From Bacteroidales bacterium UBA4912 (lineage in GTDB: Bacteria > Bacteroidota > Bacteroidia > Bacteroidales > Dysgonomonadaceae), in NCBI GenBank assembly GCA_002398875.1, contig DHCC01000093.1, positions 1 through 46,724 of the forward strand: a DNA stretch of 46,724 bases, given 5' to 3'. Shown in pieces: positions 23,922 to 32,454 of this stretch. The notes beneath the pieces were generated by a model. The model was not told the DNA's origin. It was given only the letters and a program-made list of their open reading frames with translations, and did no database searches. How positions within the stretch are numbered: position 1 is the stretch's first letter; every line of letters begins with the position of its first letter. A program made the position numbers and the translations under genes.

Positions 23922-26159
23922 TTATTTATTCTTTACTCCTGATACTTCTGAATCATAAAGCATTTTATCAACGATAATCGGTAAAATATCTGTATCAACA
24001 CCTGCCTCCTGCAGTTCATCAATATCATCGTTTAGCATCTGAAGGAAAGTGTCAAAACTACCAGCTTCTTTACGTGACAATTCATACATAACCACTGCTT
24101 TTCCGTTGTTAGAGAGGCAAAGTTCAACATGTCCCGCATTTAGAAAATCATGAGCGTTTGGTTTCTTCTCCAAAATTCGTGAATAATACTTTTGTGCTAT
24201 ATCAAACTTACGCGACAGAAATGCACCCCAGGCAATAGATCTCCATGCACGTGTGTTATTACTGTCAATCAGCTCAACCTTAAAATAGTAGTTAAGTGCC
24301 TCATCATACTGTTTAAGTTCCAGATAACAATGACCAATGTTAAGCTGAATATTAAGATCTTCAGGTCTGAACTGTTCAAGTCGGCGGTAATACTCCAGAG
24401 CTGTTTCCGTTTCTTTCAAAACCCTGTAACAGTGTGCAATACGGTTAAGAAGCCAGGTGTTGTTGTCTTCAATCAGATCTGCATGCAGATATGCATCAAG
24501 CGCACCTCTGATATCAGCAGTCATTTGTCTGCAAAATCCTATTTTTTGCCACACCTCACTCTTTGCAGGTGCCATTTCTGCCAGCATATTATATGCACTA
24601 AGAGCTTCAAAGAAATTATTTTTCTCGAAATAATATAGTGCGATCTTCTCCAAATTATCTGTTTGCAGAACTATAGATTGAAACGCCTCAATTTCGTGAT
24701 AATTGAGAGGGAAATTGAAAATATCTTTAAAGTCATAATTACGAGGATATAGCTTAAAAAAGCGATATAAATCCTGAATGTACTGCTTGATTATGGTATC
24801 TTCTTTTTGATATGGCTTAAGAGTAATCTCCTCTTCTTGTAAATTTTTAATCTCATCACCTTCTGCTCCAAGCTGACTTATCATCATACTGCGGTACTGT
24901 TCGGGCATCATCATTACGCTGAAGGATAGAGAGTATTTGTCGGAATTACAGATAAGGGAAGAGTCAAGCATAGTCTCGATTAGCTTGTCTCCCTCTTGTC
25001 GATTGCTGAACAGTCTCTGTAAACTGCTGTGCGAAGCGTCGAAAGGCATGAACCAGTTGCTCATTTCACGAAAGAAAGGATAGTTTTTCAAGTTTGAAAA
25101 TGTAGAGTGAAATACATCAGCACCCTCAAGCTGGAGATTTGAAAACTCCTTAAGTTTATCGCTTATACCACTCTCATCGAGTATCTTTTGCCATTCAGGG
25201 TTTTTTTCATCTAACCCACTTTCGCCCATCCACTCATCCAGTTTAATCTTCTTACCTATCATCGGACTCAGTTTCATCATCTCAGGTATGATTTCCTCTG
25301 TCAGCCTTTTAGTTATTTTCTCAGTTTCATGTGCCTGAATAAATCCAAGTAGAGTGGTCATAAATCTTCGTGTGAAAGTATAATCGTCAGACAGCAATTT
25401 TAGTCTGTTGATACATTCCGGATACAGATGCCACCTTGTTCTATATATCTGAAAAATAGGAATTATACCTGTAATGGCCCTTGTGGCCACTAATGCTTCC
25501 GGTCTGCGGCACATATCTAGCAGAAAAAGAACTTTAGCAGCATCAAAACGCTGCATTATATTAAGAGTAATTGCAGATATAAGCACACACTTGTCGTTCA
25601 CCGGTATTATCTCGTCTTGAACAAAACTGTGGAGTGATTTTATAAGATCAGCATTGGCCCTTGGAGAAACAAACGCAGTGTAAAACATGTCTGTTAGGTT
25701 GTTTTCATGTAAAGTGGCATTCTGTTTTTTGCGTGACTCCTTTTCGGGACCATCTTCCAGTAGTTCAAGGAAAGTTAATGTATCAGCTTGTTTAGTAATA
25801 ATTTCTCTATATTCTTCAATTGAAATTGGTGTGCGAACATTCATAATTCTTGCTTTCTCGAAGAAAAATGATGTCGAATCCCTTAACAGAAGATTTTCAG
25901 CAGCATCATCCGTAATATTATATATATCGCGTATAAGCTTATCATATATTTTATGTTGTTCAGGATCACCTTTACCCTCAATCAGATAATGAAGCATGTA
26001 TTTGTAGTTTGTCTCCAGCTCATCAATTTTTTGCGAAATAGACCAGTTTTGCTGCAATGCAATCAGCTCTTTTACGCTGTCGATTGCATTTTTCAGCTCC
26101 TTGTTTTCAATAAAACCTTTAATTTCTACTACTTTCCTGTTAATTTCAGTTGGACTCAT
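23922..26159 (-). CDS. Large tetratricopeptide repeat protein, cytoplasmic
   Basis: The 745-residue protein shows no signal peptide or membrane helix. The first 480 residues are helical with no domain I recognise. TPR-type repeats begin about residue 500, including YYFEKNNFFEALSAYNMLAE, a following unit with RGALDAYLHADLIE, and YNYF-type hairpins through 690. Its partner proteins are unknown. It starts eight bases after the USP-like gene on the same strand, so the two are likely one operon. Confidence 0.85.
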   Translation of the reverse strand: MSPTEINRKVVEIKGFIENKELKNAIDSVKELIALQQNWSISQKIDELETNYKYMLHYLIEGKGDPEQHKIYDKLIRDIYNITDDAAENLLLRDSTSFFFEKARIMNVRTPISIEEYREIITKQADTLTFLELLEDGPEKESRKKQNATLHENNLTDMFYTAFVSPRANADLIKSLHSFVQDEIIPVNDKCVLISAITLNIMQRFDAAKVLFLLDMCRRPEALVATRAITGIIPIFQIYRTRWHLYPECINRLKLLSDDYTFTRRFMTTLLGFIQAHETEKITKRLTEEIIPEMMKLSPMIGKKIKLDEWMGESGLDEKNPEWQKILDESGISDKLKEFSNLQLEGADVFHSTFSNLKNYPFFREMSNWFMPFDASHSSLQRLFSNRQEGDKLIETMLDSSLICNSDKYSLSFSVMMMPEQYRSMMISQLGAEGDEIKNLQEEEITLKPYQKEDTIIKQYIQDLYRFFKLYPRNYDFKDIFNFPLNYHEIEAFQSIVLQTDNLEKIALYYFEKNNFFEALSAYNMLAEMAPAKSEVWQKIGFCRQMTADIRGALDAYLHADLIEDNNTWLLNRIAHCYRVLKETETALEYYRRLEQFRPEDLNIQLNIGHCYLELKQYDEALNYYFKVELIDSNNTRAWRSIAWGAFLSRKFDIAQKYYSRILEKKPNAHDFLNAGHVELCLSNNGKAVVMYELSRKEAGSFDTFLQMLNDDIDELQEAGVDTDILPIIVDKMLYDSEVSGVKNK

Positions 26160-26167
26160 AAATGCCG

Positions 26168-27016
26168 TTAAATTGTTTTGTCTTTTATAATCAGTGTGGA
26201 AGGTAGTACATCTATCCAGGGGAGTGATGTACTAATTAGTCTGTTCCACCCGTCAACACCCATTATACAAAGATCCTGTTTCTTTATAAAATCTTCCTCA
26301 ATCTTTTTATCGTCATCCCACAGATACACTTTCTCATCTACTTTCTTCACATAATATTGATATAGTTTTTGCATCTTTTGATTTGACTCCATAGCACCTA
26401 TCGCATCCCAAATCATTAGTTCAACATTGTCCTTTTGAGCAAAACGAATTGTTGCGAAAGGAATAACCTGAATATCTGTTGCACTCAAAATAGGCACAAA
26501 TATTTTTTCTATTCTCCTTAGGTTGTTGTAGATAAACAAACCAGTAGTAATAGGGTTCATATCAAAAAGAGAAGATAGACTGTTCAATAATTGTGACTCT
26601 TCCGGCGTAAACTGTTCCATAACATAAGCATCGGAATTTGTAGGATCACCTTTTAGCATATTGTATTTCTGATATGTCTTAGGAGTTAATACATCTTTAC
26701 CAATACCAATTAACAGTAAATTACAGTTCTGCTCTTTCATGGTTTTCTGGATCTCCTTCACATAATCATCATATTTTTTTACAAAATAGCGAACAGTGAT
26801 TTTACTCTTATCAATTATCTCAATGAAGTCTTTTAATTGAGATTGCTCCTCATGATTGTCATTATTTGTAAGATGTAGAAAAGTTGCAGATGATTTTTCT
26901 GATCTGGAAATAGCAAAATATGCTGCCATTCTACTCAATGTCTTGCCAATTTCAGGGTCAGTGAAGCAGACAAGAATGTTGACTGGCTTCTTAAGTAAAT
27001 TATCAACAGATTCCAT
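26168..27016 (-). CDS. Tandem universal-stress-like (USP) domain protein
   Basis: The 282-residue protein looks like two alpha/beta USP-type halves. The first has VNILVCFTDPEIG and LLLIGIGKD (about 11-110). The second begins with EKIFVPILSATDI near residue 175 and ends CIMGVDGW and STLIIKDK. This resembles the soluble C-terminal part of Bacteroidota cation/proton antiporters, but without any membrane domain. No ATP-binding GxxGxxxxG loop is obvious. It is followed eight bases later by the TPR gene and preceded 26 bases earlier by serB. Function unknown. Confidence 0.65.
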   Translation of the reverse strand: MESVDNLLKKPVNILVCFTDPEIGKTLSRMAAYFAISRSEKSSATFLHLTNNDNHEEQSQLKDFIEIIDKSKITVRYFVKKYDDYVKEIQKTMKEQNCNLLLIGIGKDVLTPKTYQKYNMLKGDPTNSDAYVMEQFTPEESQLLNSLSSLFDMNPITTGLFIYNNLRRIEKIFVPILSATDIQVIPFATIRFAQKDNVELMIWDAIGAMESNQKMQKLYQYYVKKVDEKVYLWDDDKKIEEDFIKKQDLCIMGVDGWNRLISTSLPWIDVLPSTLIIKDKTI

Positions 27017-27042
27017 AATTATAATTTTAGTGATTAACCGTG

Positions 27043-28275
27043 TTAACCTCTTAGCATTTCGCTGTCAAGCATTGAATCTTTGTATCCCAGAAAATATAAT
27101 ATCCCGTCTATACCAACTGAAGAGAGTGATTGCTCTGCATTTTGAATCACTTTTGGTTTGGCATGAAAAGCAATACCCAGCCCCGCTATACCCAACATCG
27201 GCAAATCGTTTGCTCCATCACCAACAGCTACAGTTTGCTTGATATCAATTTTCTCAACCTGAGCTATGAGTGACAATAATTCAGCTTTTTTCTTTCCTGT
27301 AATTATATCTCCCAAATAGTTGCCAGTTAGCTTGCCATCCACAATCTCCAGTTCATTTGCATACATATAATCAAAGCCATATTTATCTTTCAGGTAATTG
27401 CCGAAATATGTGAAACCACCCGAAAGAATTGCTGTTTTGAAGCCAACTTTCTGAAGAACTTTCATTAATCTTCCAAGACCTTCAGTAATCGGCAGATTCT
27501 CTGCAACCTCTTTAAGAACGGAAGCATCAAGACCTTTAAGTAGTTTTATGCGTTGTTTGAAACTTTCCTCAAAATCTATGTCGCCTTGCATGGCCGACTC
27601 TGTGATAGCTTTAACTTTTTCACCAACACCGGCTCGTTCTGCAAGCTCATCAATTACTTCAGTTTGAATAAGCGTTGAGTCCATATCAAAGCATATCAAC
27701 CTTCTCATGCGTCTGAACATGCTCTCTTCCTGAAATGATATGTCGAAATTTAACTTTGATGAAAGTTCAAGAAACGACTGCTGCATATTCTGCCTGTTGA
27801 TTGGTGTACCTCGCACTGAAAGCTCGACACATGACTTGGCAGCACGTTGCCTCTCATCCAGAGGTATACGTCCCGTCAGTCTTATCATATTGTCGATATT
27901 CAGGTTTTGATCTGCAATAATTCTTGACACAGCGGCAATTTGTTCTGCAGTAAGAATTCTTCCTAAGAGCGTGATGATATATCTGTTCTTGCCCTGCATT
28001 TTTACCCAGTTTGAATACCTTTCGGCAGATATTGGTGAAAAACGTACATTAACATCCATTTCGTATGCTTTGAAAAGAAGGTCTTTAAGAATTTCGCCCG
28101 AGTTGTTGTGCATCGACTTAAAAAGTATACCTATTGCTACATTCCTGTGGATATCCGACTGACCAATATCCAGTATAAAAGCGCCATGTTTTGCAAGAAT
28201 CTCTGTTAGAGCTGCAGTTAACCCCGGTTTGTCTTCACCGTTAATATTGACTAAAATGATTTCTGAGTTTTCCAT
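27043..28275 (-). CDS. serB: Phosphoserine phosphatase with N-terminal ACT domains
   Basis: SerB dephosphorylates phosphoserine, the last step of serine synthesis. The 410-residue protein has two ACT-like domains (about 5-85 and 95-170), a layout seen in some larger SerB forms and probably sensing amino acids. The HAD phosphatase follows: catalytic DMDSTLI near residue 197, ILSGGFTYFG near 285, and GDGANDLPML near 350. It has its own promoter box at 28306-28313 inside the preceding gene. Confidence 0.95.
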   Translation of the reverse strand: MENSEIILVNINGEDKPGLTAALTEILAKHGAFILDIGQSDIHRNVAIGILFKSMHNNSGEILKDLLFKAYEMDVNVRFSPISAERYSNWVKMQGKNRYIITLLGRILTAEQIAAVSRIIADQNLNIDNMIRLTGRIPLDERQRAAKSCVELSVRGTPINRQNMQQSFLELSSKLNFDISFQEESMFRRMRRLICFDMDSTLIQTEVIDELAERAGVGEKVKAITESAMQGDIDFEESFKQRIKLLKGLDASVLKEVAENLPITEGLGRLMKVLQKVGFKTAILSGGFTYFGNYLKDKYGFDYMYANELEIVDGKLTGNYLGDIITGKKKAELLSLIAQVEKIDIKQTVAVGDGANDLPMLGIAGLGIAFHAKPKVIQNAEQSLSSVGIDGILYFLGYKDSMLDSEMLRG

Positions 28276-28293
28276 TTTAATAACGTTTTTTAT

Positions 28294-29136
28294 TCACATA
28301 ATTGGCAAAGATACTTGAACATAAATATCTTCAATATCCTGTTTGTCTATTTTATCGAAATCCTCTTCCCTTACCGTGATGATTATTCCCGCCATATCAA
28401 GAGCACCGGGACTAATCAACAGCTTTTTGCTGCCTTCAGCATAGAACTGCTTAGGACGATGCAATTTTCGAGGAAATATATGAGTTTTGTATTTATTGTC
28501 CTCCATGAAAGTAATCACATTAAGCATAGGCTCTTCCTCTTCAGGTTGCTGATAACGCAGATACTGATATACCTCTTCAAATAGCTCAATAGATTCAGTA
28601 ATACTTTCACCCTCAATCATCAGACATGATCGCAATTCATTATCACCTTGCATTAGTTCCGGCACTTTAAGGCCAGCCTGAAGATGAAAGTGATCAGGAG
28701 CTGAAGCACCGCTTTTTGGTCCGTTATAAAAAACTACATAATCGGGAAGCTTTTCAGTGAGAGTGAGCATTTCACCAATTTTATTACGAATGCGCTGAGG
28801 AACATGAGAATGAAGCGGTATAGTTATATGATTTCTAAGTATGGGAAAAGGGTTACATAGGATTATATATTTTTCTAAGAATACTATTCCTTTTTGCTCA
28901 GTAGGACGGTTTTGTTCACAAATGAAACATGGCCTACCATTAATATGTCGGTAGTCAGTATTTGCCCCTGTTGATGTTATTCTTGCAGGGTTGAACTGAA
29001 CCTTTACAGAGAAGTTATCACCCCAGTTAAACTGTTTTTCTCTAACTTCATCCAGAATGCTTATTGATTCATTCAATTTAGGCCATTCATTTTTTTGAAA
29101 CGAGAAAAGATTTTCTATATCGTTTTGTAAACCCAT
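28294..29136 (-). CDS. DUF4922 HIT-like protein
   Basis: The 280-residue protein matches the Bacteroidota DUF4922 family. It has a GalT/HIT-superfamily look: RPCFICEQNRPTEQKG near residue 85 resembles the zinc or substrate-binding part of galactose-1-phosphate uridylyltransferase. APDHFHLQAG near residue 150 matches the HxHxQ catalytic motif of nucleotide phosphorylases. A nucleotidyl-transfer or GDP-sugar phosphorylase-like role is plausible but unproven. It lies 18 bases upstream of serB on the same strand. Confidence 0.82.
   Translation of the reverse strand: MGLQNDIENLFSFQKNEWPKLNESISILDEVREKQFNWGDNFSVKVQFNPARITSTGANTDYRHINGRPCFICEQNRPTEQKGIVFLEKYIILCNPFPILRNHITIPLHSHVPQRIRNKIGEMLTLTEKLPDYVVFYNGPKSGASAPDHFHLQAGLKVPELMQGDNELRSCLMIEGESITESIELFEEVYQYLRYQQPEEEEPMLNVITFMEDNKYKTHIFPRKLHRPKQFYAEGSKKLLISPGALDMAGIIITVREEDFDKIDKQDIEDIYVQVSLPIM
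28306..28313 (-). promoter_or_regulatory. -7 box TATCTTTG for serB, inside the DUF4922 gene
   Basis: On the minus strand this is a perfect TATCTTTG in the last codons of the DUF4922 gene, 30 bases ahead of the serB ATG. It implies serB can be transcribed apart from its upstream neighbour. Confidence 0.55.
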
Positions 29137-29160
29137 TTACACTTAATTTTTTAGCAGAAA

Positions 29161-29168
29161 CAAAGATA
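29161..29168 (-). promoter_or_regulatory. -7 box TATCTTTG for the DUF4922 gene
   Basis: A perfect minus-strand TATCTTTG lies 24 bases ahead of the ATG at 29134-29136. Confidence 0.55.
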
Positions 29169-29205
29169 AGGATAATTTTTACTATTTGGTTATCAAGTTT
29201 TTTTA

Positions 29206-29213
29206 TACCTTTG
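29206..29213 (+). promoter_or_regulatory. -7 box TACCTTTG for the lipoprotein gene
   Basis: TACCTTTG fits TAnnTTTG, with a TTTG at 29185-29188 as a -33 candidate 17 bases upstream. It lies 41 bases before the ATG at 29255. Confidence 0.55.
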
Positions 29214-29254
29214 TGTTACAAGTAAGAGGTGTTTCGATTTACTATTTATAACAA

Positions 29255-29731
29255 ATGAAAAAAACAGCTATAATATTATCCTGCATTATATTAATGTTTC
29301 TCATTACATGTACTCAAAACAGGGAGGATAAGGGTGCGAATTCAGGAAATCAGATAGCTGAAACAACAGATGTAAGCGAAATAGAGATTGAGAAGTTTGA
29401 TGAGTTCATTGAAAGGTTCAGTCGTGAAGAATCTTTTCAATTACAAAGGATAAAATTTCCAATCAGCGTGATTATTCCTGATGAAGGTCATGAAGGTATG
29501 GCACCAATGAAAGAGACGATTGGCAGATATGATTGGGAACAGCTTGATCTTTCATACGACAGCACTTTCTTAACACGTACGTATGACCAGTATTACCAGG
29601 TTGTGCGTTTCATGAATGATACTGCTGTTGTTGAAATAAGAGGTATAGATAATGGCATTTATGCAGATTATTATTTCGAACTTATTGACAAGAAGTGGTA
29701 TCTGGTAACACTTTATGAGGCTTCTTTCTGA
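29255..29731 (+). CDS. Putative lipoprotein, possibly DUF4348-like
   Basis: The 158-residue protein has a short lipoprotein signal (AIILSCIILMFLITC, Cys19 as the likely lipidated residue). A probable cystatin-like or NTF2-like domain follows, with repeated aromatic strands such as FDEFIERFSREESFQLQRIK and a C-terminal YYFELIDKKWYLV. The pattern resembles DUF4348-type Bacteroidales lipoproteins, but I am not certain of that assignment. Function unknown. It converges with cdd across nine bases. Confidence 0.7.
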   Translation: MKKTAIILSCIILMFLITCTQNREDKGANSGNQIAETTDVSEIEIEKFDEFIERFSREESFQLQRIKFPISVIIPDEGHEGMAPMKETIGRYDWEQLDLSYDSTFLTRTYDQYYQVVRFMNDTAVVEIRGIDNGIYADYYFELIDKKWYLVTLYEASF

Positions 29732-29740
29732 ATAACGAAG

Positions 29741-30223
29741 CTATTTCTTAAGCATCTCATCACCAAAGCTAAGCGGTAACAGATCTTTTATACTGTTGAC
29801 AATATAGACAGCGTCATCGCTGCACATCATGATTTTCATTGGTGAGTGAGATCTGCTTTCTGACTCCAGAAGTACCTGCCGGCAAGCTCCGCAAGGTGTA
29901 ATGACATCTTTTGTGAAATTTCCTTTACTCCAGGCAGCTATAGCGATAGCCTCAATTTTCTGATCAGGGTATTTTGCATGAGCATAGAAAGCAGTAGTTC
30001 TTTCAGCACATAAACCTGAGGGATATGCAGCGTTCTCCTGATTATTGCCGGTGATTATTTCACCATTGCTCAGCAGAACAGCAGCTCCCACTTTAAACCC
30101 TGAATATGGTGAATAAGAGTTTTTTGTTGCGCTTTTGGCTGCTTCAATAAGTTTTTTTTCGATAACAGAGCACTCCTCTATCGGATAAACAGCTATCTTT
30201 GTAGATAAATTTATTTCTTTCAT
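29741..30223 (-). CDS. cdd: Cytidine deaminase
   Basis: Cdd deaminates cytidine and deoxycytidine in pyrimidine salvage. The 160-residue protein shows YSPYSGFKVGAAVLL near residue 37, the zinc and proton-shuttle motif CAERTTAF (CAE in place of HAE, as in the tetrameric class) near residue 72, and PCGACRQVLLE near residue 107. All zinc ligands are Cys, so it is the homotetrameric form. Its start lies only six bases from the divergent glucosaminidase start. Confidence 0.96.
   Translation of the reverse strand: MKEINLSTKIAVYPIEECSVIEKKLIEAAKSATKNSYSPYSGFKVGAAVLLSNGEIITGNNQENAAYPSGLCAERTTAFYAHAKYPDQKIEAIAIAAWSKGNFTKDVITPCGACRQVLLESESRSHSPMKIMMCSDDAVYIVNSIKDLLPLSFGDEMLKK
30194..30201 (+). promoter_or_regulatory. 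-7 box TATCTTTG for the glucosaminidase, inside cdd
   Basis: A perfect TATCTTTG on the plus strand inside the 5' coding end of cdd, 28 bases before the ATG at 30230. Confidence 0.6.
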
Positions 30224-30229
30224 ATCGTA

Positions 30230-31177
30230 ATGCAGGATTTATCTCACAAATATACATATATTTCATCGTTAACGCTCTTACTTTCATTTTTATTTATAAG
30301 TTCGAATCTTTTAGCACAGTCAAGTGCAAGAACATACGAGTTATATATTGAAAAATACAGTAATCTGGCCATACAGCACATGGATAAATACGGAATTCCT
30401 GCTTCTATAACTTTGGCACAGGGTATATTGGAGTCAGGAGCCGGTATGAGTGATTTGGCAAGACGGTCAAACAACCACTTTGGTATCAAGTGTCACCGTG
30501 GCTGGAGCGGATCCAAGGTATATGCTGCGGATGATACACCAAACGATTGTTTCAGAAGTTACAGTCGTGTAGAGGATTCATATCAGGATCACTCAGAGTT
30601 TTTGGTTGGCAGTGTCAGATATAGTTCTCTTTTTGAACTATCAATAACAGATTACAAAGGGTGGGCAAGGGGTCTACAAAAATCTGGTTATGCTACTGAC
30701 AAAGCTTATGCCAACAAGCTGATAAAACTGATAGAGGATTATGAGCTGTATCGGTTTGATGATAAGAAATACAGACGTGGAGTGAGTCGCAGTGAAAGGG
30801 AAGCTATACGTTCGGCTGAATCATCAAGTGCTTCATGGACACACCAGCCTTATATAACACACGGACTGGTGTATGTGATAGCTGTAGAGGGTGATACATT
30901 CGGTAGTATTGCAAACGAGTTTGGTTTTAATGAAAAAGATCTACTGAAATATAACGAAGTGCCTGAAGATTTTCCACTAAGTGAAGGTGACATAGTTTAT
31001 TTTCAGAAGAAAAAAACGAGAGCCGACAAGCCTTATGACTATCATACGGTGCAAGTGGGTGAATCAATGTACAGTATTTCTCAGATTTACGGTTTGCAAT
31101 TACGTAACTTGTACAGACTGAATAAGAAGAGTTATGAATATATTCCTGAGGAAGGTGATATTCTTAAATTAAGATGA
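30230..31177 (+). CDS. Secreted glucosaminidase with LysM domains
   Basis: The 315-residue protein has a signal peptide (SLTLLLSFLFISSNLLAQS) and then a glucosaminidase domain (about 40-180). Markers are LAQGILESGAGMSDLARRSN with the catalytic Glu and HFGIKCHRGWSG. Two LysM modules follow: VIAVEGDTFGSIANEFGF near residue 218 and HTVQVGESMYSISQIYGL near residue 265. It should cleave peptidoglycan glycan strands in the periplasm during growth or division. Only this ATG leaves room for a signal peptide, so the start is firm. Confidence 0.92.
   Translation: MQDLSHKYTYISSLTLLLSFLFISSNLLAQSSARTYELYIEKYSNLAIQHMDKYGIPASITLAQGILESGAGMSDLARRSNNHFGIKCHRGWSGSKVYAADDTPNDCFRSYSRVEDSYQDHSEFLVGSVRYSSLFELSITDYKGWARGLQKSGYATDKAYANKLIKLIEDYELYRFDDKKYRRGVSRSEREAIRSAESSSASWTHQPYITHGLVYVIAVEGDTFGSIANEFGFNEKDLLKYNEVPEDFPLSEGDIVYFQKKKTRADKPYDYHTVQVGESMYSISQIYGLQLRNLYRLNKKSYEYIPEEGDILKLR
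30247..30254 (-). promoter_or_regulatory. -7 box TATATTTG for cdd, inside the glucosaminidase gene
   Basis: Minus-strand TATATTTG inside the signal-peptide codons of the glucosaminidase, 23 bases before the cdd ATG. The two boxes face each other across the start codons. Confidence 0.55.
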
Positions 31178-31256
31178 TTTTGATTTGACAGATTTGATAA
31201 TTTAGTCAATTTAGATTATGTATGAAAGAATTAAGTGACAAAAGCAGCAAAATAAT

Positions 31257-31856
31257 ATGAAAATGCAATACAATACTCAAAAAGAAAAGCTTATAATGCC
31301 CGAATACGGACGTAATATACAGAACATGGTAGATCACTGCGTTAAAATCGAAGATAAAGAAGAACGCGAAAGATGTGCCAATACTATTATTGATGTAATG
31401 GGTAACATGTTTCCGCATCTTCGTGATGTAAATAATTTCAAACACATCCTATGGGATCATTTGGCAATAATGTCGGACTTCAAACTGGATATTGAATATC
31501 CTTATGAAGTGATAAAAAAGGAAGAGCTTTATTCTTCTCCCGGACGCCTGGAATATAGTCGTCCTACTATGAAATATCGTCATTATGGAAAAATACTGGA
31601 GAGGTTAATTGATATCGCTAAAAAAATGGAAGATGGGGATAAAAAGGAACAACTTACTAAACTAATACTTAATCAGATGAAGAGATCTTACATTCAATGG
31701 AATAAAACTATTGACGATGAAAAGATTTATGAAGATCTGAGAGAACTGTCAGGAGGAAAACTCAATCTTAACAGCGAAAACTACACTATCCCAGAAGTGA
31801 AATTTACACCCAGCCGTACTAAGCTGAAAAATATAAAATATCAACGAAGACGATAA
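31257..31856 (+). CDS. DUF4290 domain protein
   Basis: The 199-residue soluble protein is typical of the Bacteroidota DUF4290 family: QYNTQKEKLIMPEYGRNIQN at the start, CANTIIDVMGNMFPHLRDV near residue 40, and a basic C-terminus ending KNIKYQRRR. No function is known. In relatives it commonly precedes murA and rimM; here rimM follows at once with no murA between. The ATG at 31257 has an alternative two codons later (31263), which fits the family start slightly better. Confidence 0.9.
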   Translation: MKMQYNTQKEKLIMPEYGRNIQNMVDHCVKIEDKEERERCANTIIDVMGNMFPHLRDVNNFKHILWDHLAIMSDFKLDIEYPYEVIKKEELYSSPGRLEYSRPTMKYRHYGKILERLIDIAKKMEDGDKKEQLTKLILNQMKRSYIQWNKTIDDEKIYEDLRELSGGKLNLNSENYTIPEVKFTPSRTKLKNIKYQRRR

Positions 31857-31861
31857 ATGTG

Positions 31862-32383
31862 ATGATCTCAGAAAAAGATATCGTTCATGTAGGACGTACT
31901 CAAAAACCTTATGGAATAAGGGGTGAAATTATTATACTCTTTTCAAGGGTAGAGTATGCTGAAGCTGATTCTGAGTACTATTTCCTAATGATCGACGGTA
32001 TTCCGGTTCCCTTTTTTGTTGAGGAGTTATCATACACTACTGATGTTTCCGCTCGCGTGAAATTCGAAGATGTGGATGATGAGAAAAATGCATCGAAGTA
32101 TGTAAACCTCGATGTATGTGTACTACGGAATACTCTGTCTGATGATAGTCCGGAAGCTTTGGGCGACTGGCATCTTTTTGTGGGCTATGATGTTGTAGAC
32201 CGAAAAGGTGAAATGCTTGGAAGTATAATTGATGTTGATGATTCTACAATTAATGTACTTTTTATAGTGCGGAAAGATGAGGAGGATCTGCTGATTCCGG
32301 CTACCGAGGATTTTATTACTGATGTTGACGTTGATAAAAAAATTATTGAGATGAATCTTCCTGATGGTCTGTTTGACAGATAA
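31862..32383 (+). CDS. rimM: Ribosome maturation factor RimM
   Basis: RimM helps 30S head assembly through S19. The 173-residue protein has the N-terminal beta-barrel (VHVGRTQKPYGIRGEIIILF near residue 8) and the PRC-barrel C-terminal half (WHLFVGYDVVDRKGEMLG, near residue 105, and EDLLIPATEDFITDVD near 145). I take the ATG at 31862; a GTG at 31859 would add one residue. It lies five bases after the DUF4290 stop, so the two are probably translated as one unit. Confidence 0.95.
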   Translation: MISEKDIVHVGRTQKPYGIRGEIIILFSRVEYAEADSEYYFLMIDGIPVPFFVEELSYTTDVSARVKFEDVDDEKNASKYVNLDVCVLRNTLSDDSPEALGDWHLFVGYDVVDRKGEMLGSIIDVDDSTINVLFIVRKDEEDLLIPATEDFITDVDVDKKIIEMNLPDGLFDR

Positions 32384-32391
32384 TTACACTT

Positions 32392-32405
32392 GTGTTGTAC
32401 AACAC
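32392..32405. promoter_or_regulatory. Perfect 14-bp palindrome upstream of the ABC ATPase
   Basis: GTGTTGTACAACAC reads the same on both strands and lies nine bases after the rimM stop, 49 bases before the ABC ATPase start. This looks like a dimeric repressor operator. No matching regulator gene is nearby. Confidence 0.5.
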
Positions 32406-32454
32406 CTGTCAAAGATTTCAAACTTTCTTAACTACAAAGTTCATATACGCAACG

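Noticed and set aside
24192..24638. 148-residue plus-strand ORF inside the large TPR gene
   Set aside because: Antisense shadow of a well-supported TPR repeat region.
30230..30489. 81-residue minus-strand ORF overlapping the glucosaminidase start
   Set aside because: It is antisense to the signal peptide and glucosaminidase domain, with no recognisable protein pattern.
31178..31256. Short imperfect repeats (GATTTGA/ATTTAG) between the glucosaminidase and DUF4290 genes
   Set aside because: The spacing and sequence drift are within chance for A/T-rich DNA and no larger structure supports a CRISPR or iteron array.
32392..32454. Upstream start for the ABC ATPase
   Set aside because: It lies in the palindrome and gives a 21-residue tail with no family support.
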